Source: Bacteroidaceae bacterium (GTDB lineage: Bacteria; Bacteroidota; Bacteroidia; Bacteroidales; Bacteroidaceae). From it: a stretch of 44,549 bases of DNA. Both the position numbers and the translations under genes were made by a program. The stretch covers positions 1 through 44,549 of the forward strand of contig JAKSIX010000016.1 of the NCBI GenBank assembly GCA_024398595.1. Reading direction: 5' to 3'. The notes below the pieces were generated by a model. It worked only from the letters and a program-made list of their open reading frames with translations, ran no database searches and was not told the origin of the DNA. Positions 37,570-44,549 of the stretch are shown piece after piece. Each line of letters starts with the position of its first letter. Position 1 is the first letter of the stretch.

Positions 37570-38258
37570 GAAAAATCGCATTCATATTGCTGACTCTTAT
37601 GCTCGTGGCTGGACAGACGGTCAATGCGCAGTTCTTCGGATTCGGAGGGAACAGGAAGCCTGCCGGGAATCAGGACAAGGAGGAACAGGCCGAGCATCGC
37701 ACCCCGCAGTTCTCTCCCGAAGAGTTCAGGAACAGGCAGCAGAAGTATCTGACCGACAAGTCTGGACTGACCGAGGACGAGGCTGGGAAGTTCTTCCCTA
37801 TTTACTTCGAGCTTCAGCAGAAAAAGAACGAAATCAATGCAAACGCCAGACAGACTGTCAATATGCGCAGCGAGAGCGGCCATCTGTCAGACGAGGAATA
37901 CACGAAGCTGATTGACAATCTGGCCGATGCCAAGATCCGGACAGCCAAACTGGAGAAGGAATATCTGGAGAAATTCAAGAAGATTGTTCCAGCCGGCAAA
38001 CTGCTGAGGATCCAGATTGCCGAGACACAGTTCGCAAGCGATATGATCAAGGAAATGCAGCGTCCGGCCCAGCACAATATGATGGGACTTTATCATTTCC
38101 CGGGCACAATGAATATGCATAACCCTATGATGCAGTCTCCGTTCCCGACTCCATTCGGATTCCAGGCACCCGGCAACGGCAACAATACTCCGACCCCGCA
38201 CTGGCCTATGCAGCCTATGGGACAAGGCAGCCAGCCGACAGACAAGAACAGCAAATAA
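37566..38258 (+). CDS. Periplasmic Spy/CpxP-like (LTXXQ-type) helical protein
   Basis: A 230-residue exported protein (signal peptide 1-22, ending near VNAQ). The middle is helical with the pattern LTEDEAGKFFPIYFELQQKK, resembling Spy/CpxP/ZraP periplasmic chaperone or metal-sensor proteins. The last 60 residues are Met/Asn/Pro-rich and low in complexity (NMMGLYHFPGTMNMHNPMM), a possible copper or other metal-binding tail. It overlaps the presumed anti-sigma gene (ATGA). The trio resembles CnrYXH-like or CpxP-based envelope sensors, an inference from gene order. It could be the periplasmic signal sensor. Confidence 0.75.
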   Translation: MRKIAFILLTLMLVAGQTVNAQFFGFGGNRKPAGNQDKEEQAEHRTPQFSPEEFRNRQQKYLTDKSGLTEDEAGKFFPIYFELQQKKNEINANARQTVNMRSESGHLSDEEYTKLIDNLADAKIRTAKLEKEYLEKFKKIVPAGKLLRIQIAETQFASDMIKEMQRPAQHNMMGLYHFPGTMNMHNPMMQSPFPTPFGFQAPGNGNNTPTPHWPMQPMGQGSQPTDKNSK

Positions 38259-38271
38259 TTAATCTCATTAG

Positions 38272-39171
<900 letters not shown>

Positions 39172-39180
39172 TTGGAAGAT

Positions 39181-40134
39181 ATGAAGACAAGAATTTTATC
39201 AGTTCTCGCATTGCTGCTTGCTGTTACATCAGTATCAGCCGCGAAGAAGGACAAGAACGAGGAGGCTGCTCCGATCTATGCAATCAAATCAGGTATCATC
39301 ATCACAACAACCGATATGGCTGCTATGCGTGAGCGCTTTGAGAATATTGACACAGCCGCTATGCGTGAGCGTTTCGGCAATATGGGCGGTGGTGCAAACA
39401 TCACTCCGGAGATGCGTGAGCGCTTCGCCAACCGTCAGGGCGGCGAGGGTATGCCTGAGGGTATGCCGGCATTCAACTGGGATGAGAATGCAGAGAACGT
39501 GACTATGGTCTATTTCGATGACTATGGCGCAAAACAGGCTACAGTATCAAAGATGGGTGGACGTACCACACGTACCATCACCGATGCTGACGGTGCCACA
39601 ATTACCATCAACGAGGAGCAGAAGACAGCTACCAAGATGCCGGCGATGAACTTCAGAGGTATGGGTGGCGGCTTCGGCGGCGGTTTCGGAGGTGGCTTCG
39701 GTATGGGTGGTACCACATCTGCACCTGTCAACTTCAATGCTCTGGATGCCAAGACCATCAAGAAGAACAAGGTTCAGGAACTCGGTACCGAGGTAATCGC
39801 AGGCAGAGAGTGTACAATCTATTCTGTAAGAGTACTTATGATGCAGCAGTATCAGACCAACAGATACTGGGTATATAAAGGTATCGTAATGCAGTCAGAG
39901 ACAGCAGGCTTTATGGATGACGAGCCGATGCTGAACACCGTCACAGAGCTTCAGGAATGTGAAGTTCCGGCTGACATCTTCACTGTTCCGGAGGGCATCA
40001 AGGTCACTGAAAGAGATTTCGGCGGCATGGGCTTCGGCGGCGGTATGATGATGGGTGGCGGCGACTTCGGTGGCGGCATGGGCGGCGGTTTCGGAGGCGG
40101 CATGGGCGGCTTCGGAGGCGGTATGGGCTTCTAA
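39181..40134 (+). CDS. Exported Gly/Met-rich repeat protein, unknown function
   Basis: A 317-residue protein with a signal peptide (MKTRILSVLALLLAVTSVSA). The ATG at 39181 is used; an in-frame TTG at 39172 abutting the previous stop is unlikely. Three copies of an xMRERFxN motif occur at 49-55, 61-67 and 78-84. A Gly/Phe/Met-rich run at 160-177 and a longer one at 281-317 (GGGMMMGGG, GGGFGGGMGG) flank a globular part. That part has Cys210 and Cys260, with AGRECTIYSV and FTVPEGI resembling LolA/DUF4412-like beta-sheet proteins, a tentative likeness. The glycine runs are elastic-type low complexity. A strong terminator follows. I do not recognise the function. Confidence 0.8.
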   Translation: MKTRILSVLALLLAVTSVSAAKKDKNEEAAPIYAIKSGIIITTTDMAAMRERFENIDTAAMRERFGNMGGGANITPEMRERFANRQGGEGMPEGMPAFNWDENAENVTMVYFDDYGAKQATVSKMGGRTTRTITDADGATITINEEQKTATKMPAMNFRGMGGGFGGGFGGGFGMGGTTSAPVNFNALDAKTIKKNKVQELGTEVIAGRECTIYSVRVLMMQQYQTNRYWVYKGIVMQSETAGFMDDEPMLNTVTELQECEVPADIFTVPEGIKVTERDFGGMGFGGGMMMGGGDFGGGMGGGFGGGMGGFGGGMGF

Positions 40135-40166
40135 GTCTTACTGATAAGCAACCACGCATAAAACTA

Positions 40167-40200
40167 CAATCCCGGAGGACATCAAAATTCTCCGGGATTG
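40167..40200 (+). terminator. Intrinsic terminator after the Gly/Met-rich gene
   Basis: caatcccggag (40167-40177) pairs perfectly with ctccgggattg (40190-40200) around a 12-base loop, followed by CTTTATTAT. Only one strong element lies downstream of the sigma-factor run, so it probably ends that transcript. Confidence 0.8.
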
Positions 40201-40262
40201 CTTTATTATCCAGACGATAGTTGTTAATATTTGTTAAATACGGTTATTCTATTGATTTGAAA

Positions 40263-40295
40263 TTTGGAGCATTGCATCGGATTGCCTTACATTTG
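40263..40295 (+). promoter_or_regulatory. Predicted ABC-exporter operon promoter
   Basis: TTTG at 40263-40266, a 21-base spacer and TACATTTG at 40288-40295 match the Bacteroidota promoter. The regulator palindrome at 40298-40319 begins right after the -7 box, near the start point. Confidence 0.65.
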
Positions 40296-40297
40296 CG

Positions 40298-40319
40298 GTG
40301 TATTAGTTGATTAGTACAC
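40298..40319. promoter_or_regulatory. Candidate GntR/YtrA-type operator palindrome
   Basis: gtgtattag (40298-40306) and ttagtacac (40311-40319) form an imperfect inverted repeat (7 of 9 positions) with a 4-base gap. The GTGTA/TACAC ends fit YtrA-subfamily operators. It lies over the likely transcription start of an operon that ends with a GntR regulator, so autorepression is inferred. Confidence 0.5.
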
Positions 40320-40334
40320 TAAAACAATGAAAAT

Positions 40335-41162
40335 ATGATTGAAATTCAGCATCTCGATTTCGCCTATAATGGCAACAAAGTTCTGGAGAACATATCAATG
40401 CAGATGAACGACGGCTGCATTTACGGTCTCCTCGGTGAAAACGGTGTCGGCAAGACCACGCTGCTCACACTTCTCTGCGGTCTGAAAAAGCCGAAGGAGG
40501 GAGCGATATTCGTGGAAGGCAAGGATCCGTTCAAGCGCACTCCCGAACAGCTCGCGAACCAGTACTACCTGCCCGACGAGGTATCTCCTATGGCTATGAA
40601 GGCATCGGCATTCGCAAATGAATACGGCCGTTTCTGGACAGGGTTCGATATGGACAAGTTCAATGAGATTATGGCGCTTCTCGAATCAGACGCGGAGCAG
40701 AGGATGGACAGGATGTCTAACGGACAGCTCAAGAAGGTGTATATAGCCTTCGCACTGGCCTGCAATGCCAAGTACTATTATCTGGACGAGCCGACAAACG
40801 GTCTGGACATTCCGTCAAAGGCCCTGTTCCGCAAGGCGCTGAGCCGATACACACGCGAGGATTCCGTGGTGGTGATTTCCACCCATCAGGTGCGCGACCT
40901 TGAGAATATGATTGACCCGATAATCATAATGGACAAGCGCGATGTGCTGCTGAACGCGACCATTGCCGAGATTGCGGACAAGCTCTATTTCGACTATTCC
41001 GGCGAGCCGGTTCCGGATGCCCTCTACAGCGAGAATGCACCGGGAATGGCGGTACAGGTCCGTGCCAACGATGAGCACGTCGAGAGCAAGGTAAACATCG
41101 AGGCCCTGTTCAACACGGTCCACCATCACAAGGAGCTTATCAAGGGAATGTTCAACAAATAG
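40335..41162 (+). CDS. ABC transporter ATP-binding protein
   Basis: A 275-residue ABC ATPase that powers the two following membrane proteins. Walker A GENGVGKTT is at 34-42, signature MSNGQLKKV near 127, and Walker B YYYLDEPTNGLD near 148, then the switch His in STHQVRD. The C-terminal extension after about 230 has no recognisable domain. The gene order ATPase, two permeases, small GntR regulator is typical of YtrA/YtrB-type exporters, whose loss or gain affects antibiotic and envelope stress in Firmicutes; the substrate here is unknown. Length and motifs are normal. Confidence 0.9.
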   Translation: MIEIQHLDFAYNGNKVLENISMQMNDGCIYGLLGENGVGKTTLLTLLCGLKKPKEGAIFVEGKDPFKRTPEQLANQYYLPDEVSPMAMKASAFANEYGRFWTGFDMDKFNEIMALLESDAEQRMDRMSNGQLKKVYIAFALACNAKYYYLDEPTNGLDIPSKALFRKALSRYTREDSVVVISTHQVRDLENMIDPIIIMDKRDVLLNATIAEIADKLYFDYSGEPVPDALYSENAPGMAVQVRANDEHVESKVNIEALFNTVHHHKELIKGMFNK

Positions 41163-41174
41163 AACGCGCAAAGT

Positions 41175-42038
41175 ATGAACCAGATTTTCAATCCTGCCAG
41201 GTTCGCGGCATATCTGCTGACCGAGCTTAAAAGAGCGGCCGGCCGTCTGGGCGGTTTCTGGACACTCTTCGGAGTGGCTGTTCTATTGCCTGTACTGCGT
41301 GTCTTTATGTACAATCGCGTATATTACAATCATCCTTCTTACGAGGCGTTAACCATACAAGCAGGGCTGCAACTATTTTTAGTATTGATAATACTGTCAA
41401 TAATCGGAATTGCAATTCCATTGAGATGTTATGGAATGACAACTGAGCGGGGGCAGGGCAGCGGATTCTTTATGCTTCCTGTCTCTTCGTTCGAGAAGAC
41501 CCTGTCGATGATTCTGATTACCCTGGTCATTGCACCGGCTCTGTTATCAGGCGTTTATCTGCTTACGGACAGCATCCTGGTGGCCACTTTTGCCAAAGGA
41601 ACCGGGCAGTTAAGCATCGCCTACATCTTTCAGAACCTTTATATGACAGTCAACAACAGTTCGAAGAATACAGTTTCAATCCTCAAGGTCAACGTCTTCC
41701 CGACGGTGATTGCATCCTATATGTGCACGGCGTTGACATTCCTTATCTCGGCAGTCATATTCAGGGAAAAGAAATTCACTTTCGGCATACTGCTGCACTT
41801 GATTGGGGTGTCCTCCGTTATCAGTTTACTCAATCAGTTGCTGAATCCCGATTATGTACCTACTCTCATAAACAGAATCCACCATGAGGACTGGGTGAGC
41901 AATACGTTCTTCGTATGTCCGCCGGATATGGTTGGAACTTTTGTATCGCTGAGTCTGAAGGATGTTGCAGCAGCACCCATAATCAGTCTTATAATGTGCG
42001 TGGCCCTGTTTATAATCGTACGCAATAAAAAATTATGA
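41175..42038 (+). CDS. ABC transporter permease, first of a related pair
   Basis: A 287-residue membrane protein with about six hydrophobic segments (for example FWTLFGVAVLLPVLRVF and LFLVLIILSIIGIAIPL). A conserved loop, PLRCYGMTTERGQGSGFFMLP, is shared almost unchanged in the next gene, which suggests the two are paralogues that may form a heterodimer. No solute-binding domain is attached. It starts 12 bases after the ATPase gene and overlaps the next permease by 4 bases (ATGA). Confidence 0.82.
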   Translation: MNQIFNPARFAAYLLTELKRAAGRLGGFWTLFGVAVLLPVLRVFMYNRVYYNHPSYEALTIQAGLQLFLVLIILSIIGIAIPLRCYGMTTERGQGSGFFMLPVSSFEKTLSMILITLVIAPALLSGVYLLTDSILVATFAKGTGQLSIAYIFQNLYMTVNNSSKNTVSILKVNVFPTVIASYMCTALTFLISAVIFREKKFTFGILLHLIGVSSVISLLNQLLNPDYVPTLINRIHHEDWVSNTFFVCPPDMVGTFVSLSLKDVAAAPIISLIMCVALFIIVRNKKL

Positions 42039-42814
42039 GCTCTATGGATATGAAATACTTCGTTACGGATTTGCGGGGCGCAATATCACGCCTTGACAAA
42101 ATGAGAGGAATACTGCTTGTATGCATACTTTTTCCGTTGATTATAAATCTTCCGGCCGACGCGCTGAAAGAGGCTCTGATACAGAACGGCACTCAAGCCG
42201 GCATTACGGCAACCGTCATGACCAGATACATATGCTTCTATGTCACTGCCATCATAATTGCCTGCACCGTACCGTTCAGATGCTATGGCCGCATTACTGA
42301 GCGCAAGACCGGCAGCAGTTTCCTTATGCTCCCCGCAGCACCGCTGGTCAAGACGGCATCCATGGCTGTCATCTCCACGATACTTATACCACTGGCATTC
42401 GTCACACTGTACCTGACGGTGGATTGGGTTCTATGTATGCTGATAGGTACTGAAAAGACCGGGGGTTGCCTATTCTCAATAATTGACCACCCTCTAGCAT
42501 ATTTATTCGGTACAGGCACAGAAGTCTTGAGGAGCGGTCTGTTCATCGTTCTATTCTACATCAGGATAATGCTCGTCTCAATGTTCTTCCTGTTAAGTTC
42601 AATACTTTGCAAGAAGGGCAAGACGGCAGCAGGCCTGGCATTCCTCACCGCACACGCTATGCTGCAGCTTTTCATCTTGGACAAATCGGACGAGCTTTTC
42701 GGAGACTGGGATTTCGACAACAGCTTTGCATTGCTGTGCCTTATCAAAAACATAGCTGTATATCTGCTGTTGTGCATACCGGTATATTACAGGATCAGGA
42801 GACTTCAGAATTAA
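42035..42814 (+). CDS. ABC transporter permease, second of a related pair
   Basis: A 259-residue membrane protein with about six hydrophobic segments. Its loop PFRCYGRITERKTGSSFLML mirrors PLRCYGMTTERGQGSGFFML of the upstream protein. The similarity and ATGA overlap point to a heterodimeric permease made in equal amounts. Both contain the TER..SGFxML pattern seen in ABC-2-like exporters; exact class is uncertain. The regulator gene starts 21 bases after its stop. Confidence 0.82.
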   Translation: MSSMDMKYFVTDLRGAISRLDKMRGILLVCILFPLIINLPADALKEALIQNGTQAGITATVMTRYICFYVTAIIIACTVPFRCYGRITERKTGSSFLMLPAAPLVKTASMAVISTILIPLAFVTLYLTVDWVLCMLIGTEKTGGCLFSIIDHPLAYLFGTGTEVLRSGLFIVLFYIRIMLVSMFFLLSSILCKKGKTAAGLAFLTAHAMLQLFILDKSDELFGDWDFDNSFALLCLIKNIAVYLLLCIPVYYRIRRLQN

Positions 42815-42835
42815 GAAACATATATTCTACGCACT

Positions 42836-43171
42836 ATGGACTTTAACGGAAACAAAGCAATATATCTGCAGATTACAGACATAATCTGCGACAGGATTCT
42901 GAGCCGCGAGCTGAAGCCGGGCGACAGGATACCATCTGTACGCGATGCCGGAGCCGACTTTCAGGTAAATCCCAACACCATTGTAAGGAGTTATGAGAAA
43001 CTCACCGACGAGGGCATCATCTACAACAGGCGCGGCATAGGCTACTTCATTGCCGACGGTGCGTTCGACACCGTACTTGAACAGCAGCGCAGAGAATTCA
43101 TTGAGCAGGAGCTGCCGCAAATAAAACGCAGGCTGCAATTGCTGGATCTGAACCCGTCAGACATATTTTAA
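42836..43171 (+). CDS. GntR-family transcriptional regulator, YtrA subfamily
   Basis: A small 111-residue regulator. The winged helix occupies about 5-75: YLQITDIICDRI, PGDRIPSVRDAGADFQVNP and VRSYEKLTDEGIIYNRRGIG. The short helical tail with no ligand domain is the mark of the YtrA subfamily, which regulates adjacent ABC transporters. Residue Ala-Gly in SVRDAG replaces the more usual SVRELA, a minor variation. It is the last gene of the transport cluster; the palindrome at 40298-40319 is its best candidate binding site. Inducer unknown. Confidence 0.88.
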   Translation: MDFNGNKAIYLQITDIICDRILSRELKPGDRIPSVRDAGADFQVNPNTIVRSYEKLTDEGIIYNRRGIGYFIADGAFDTVLEQQRREFIEQELPQIKRRLQLLDLNPSDIF

Positions 43172-43190
43172 TCTTAAAGCAAGCACTATT

Positions 43191-44513
43191 ATGAATATAA
43201 GAAAAAGCAGCCTTGCCGGTTTGCTTCTGGCCGGCATCATATCAATGTTCTGCTCCTGCTCTCCGACTACCGGCAGTGCAGGACCGGACAACATCATACT
43301 TCTGAGTGGAAATGCAACGGGCATAAAATGCCAGATGCCTGTCAGCATTGGGGATGTAGCGACCGATATTGGTACAAAATCCATCAGATTCAGTGAAGCT
43401 CTGGCTCCCGGACGCATCACGGATATGCAGGTATATGAGGACTATTCGTTCCTGCAGGACGATATGGGACGCATTTTCTGCATTGAGGACGACAGCATTG
43501 TCAATGTGCTGTGTCTGTCCGCAGACGGGGCTGACAGCACCCGCATATTAAGCTGCACATACTCTCCGAGCCGTAAGACGCTTTATGTGACGAAAGAGAA
43601 CGAGGCGGCTATCCTGTGCTATTCCGTTCCGTCGTTCCAGCAGAACGGCACGCTTGACATCACCGGCTATGACAAGAAAATAACCTGCATTGATGATGAT
43701 CTCCTGATTTTTGAAGGCTACAAAAATTCATATAAGTTTACTTCTGTTGCCGGTAGCCCTGTAATACCCCCAAGCTATCAGAGTTATGACCTGTACAGAT
43801 ACAGGCTTGATACAGGCGCGATGGATTCCATCAATGCAAACAGCCTGATATGCTATTCGATGTTCGGCACCCGCTGCATCAGCCGCGACAACAACGGGAC
43901 ATACATATCATTGCCAGGCTTCATCAGCCGTGCCATACAATACAATGCGGAAACTCTGGAAGATGCGTATCTCGTCCAATTCGGCGATAACAGAATGGGC
44001 CGGCTTCACGGGTTTCCCGATGACAAAAGGAATATTTTCTACAATGATTTAGCCTATATGGTAGGAGACACGACAATAGCGGAACATTACATTCCAATCG
44101 GCTGCAATCTGTTCCACTGCGACAATGACAGAAAGTCATTCTGGATAGGCGACAACAGGGAATCCGTGCAGTTGGGCAAGAAGGACACATTGTCCAGCCG
44201 TTATCTGTACGCCATCTGCAACGAGGACAACCTCTGCATGGAATATACGGTGTTCATCCCTGTGAAAGAAAACGGGACATTCAATTTGAAAGATTTTCAC
44301 GACATCGTTCCGCTCTGTATGCACGACGGTTACACCTACTGTGTCTTTCAGGGCAACCGCCAGGAGCTGTCAGCCCTGCTGAATGTTCCCTACCCCTGCG
44401 ACCCGGACTATGAGCTCGCCCCGACAGCCGCCGTAATACTGGACCTCGCCCCGGAAGACCGCAGTTCCCTGATTGTCCTCCGTGCAAAGTTCGGTACCCG
44501 GATTATGAAATAA
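43191..44513 (+). CDS. Probable beta-propeller lipoprotein (6-bladed, BF3164-like)
   Basis: A 440-residue exported protein. The hydrophobic signal ends with a Cys-rich stretch (MFCSCSP); Cys23 is the more likely lipidation site. The body is rich in short beta-strand repeats with a Phe/Tyr pattern (ITDMQVYEDYSFLQDDMGRIF, with similar later units) that suggest a six-bladed propeller like other Bacteroides lipoproteins. No catalytic residues are evident. It begins 19 bases after the GntR gene on the same strand, so cotranscription is possible, yet the function may be unrelated. The remaining 36 bases of the window hold no recognisable gene. Confidence 0.72.
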   Translation: MNIRKSSLAGLLLAGIISMFCSCSPTTGSAGPDNIILLSGNATGIKCQMPVSIGDVATDIGTKSIRFSEALAPGRITDMQVYEDYSFLQDDMGRIFCIEDDSIVNVLCLSADGADSTRILSCTYSPSRKTLYVTKENEAAILCYSVPSFQQNGTLDITGYDKKITCIDDDLLIFEGYKNSYKFTSVAGSPVIPPSYQSYDLYRYRLDTGAMDSINANSLICYSMFGTRCISRDNNGTYISLPGFISRAIQYNAETLEDAYLVQFGDNRMGRLHGFPDDKRNIFYNDLAYMVGDTTIAEHYIPIGCNLFHCDNDRKSFWIGDNRESVQLGKKDTLSSRYLYAICNEDNLCMEYTVFIPVKENGTFNLKDFHDIVPLCMHDGYTYCVFQGNRQELSALLNVPYPCDPDYELAPTAAVILDLAPEDRSSLIVLRAKFGTRIMK

Positions 44514-44549
44514 AATGCTGTTATTGAAATCACTTTTCGTATATTTACC

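Noticed and set aside
40221-40240. TTGTTAA repeated twice in the gap before the ABC operon
   Set aside because: Two short AT-rich copies in an AT-rich gap are easily explained by chance.

Overview
This window reads as a chromosomal segment of a member of the Bacteroidales (Bacteroidota). The evidence is the gene content: a fused MurF-alanine racemase, a six-domain S1 protein of about 595 residues, a Bacteroidota-type LptD, a DUF6057-like membrane protein, AsnA and a B12-dependent ribonucleotide reductase. Many genes are also preceded by the phylum's promoter pattern, TTTG or TTG, about 20 bases, then TAnnTTTG. Coding density is high, start sites are often A-rich rather than strong Shine-Dalgarno, and I see no insertion sequence, integrase, prophage or CRISPR array. 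The window looks like core genome with a few accessory modules.

Layout, left to right. A truncated tRNA-Arg(CCG) and a minus-strand block (ung, asnA, lptD, an HD hydrolase, a GH2 beta-galactosidase) fill 1-8516. A divergent region with a 13-base direct repeat separates this from a plus-strand run: DUF6057-like membrane protein, beta-propeller lipoprotein with a CxxCH motif, and SPOR-type amidase. Next come dnaA and nrdJ (13.5-17.7 kb). A strong hairpin ends nrdJ and the convergent minus-strand pair murF-alr and ExuT-like transporter. Divergent from that pair is dxs-trkA-trkH, three overlapping genes.

At 26.6-29.1 kb a minus-strand trio encodes an initiating sugar transferase, a compact ABC-type ATPase and a DUF4435 TOPRIM-like protein; the last two resemble the AriA/AriB pair of PARIS anti-phage systems. 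From 29.3 to 33.7 kb a tight operon encodes an APH-fold sugar kinase fused to a RapZ C-terminal domain, a MurU-like nucleotidyltransferase, an AmpG/MurT-like permease and a MurK-like kinase. This is a plausible peptidoglycan amino-sugar recycling operon. rpsA follows, with a strong hairpin at its predicted mRNA 5' end, then rnz.

The right end holds an ECF sigma factor, a single-pass protein likely to be its anti-sigma factor and a Spy/CpxP-like periplasmic protein. A secreted CE1-like esterase and a glycine/methionine-rich exported protein follow. The last module is an ABC exporter with two permeases, a YtrA-type GntR regulator and a matching palindrome in its promoter, then a beta-propeller lipoprotein. 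The most interesting items are the ATPase-DUF4435 pair, the kinase-RapZ fusion with its operon, and the sigma/Spy/Gly-Met-rich module.
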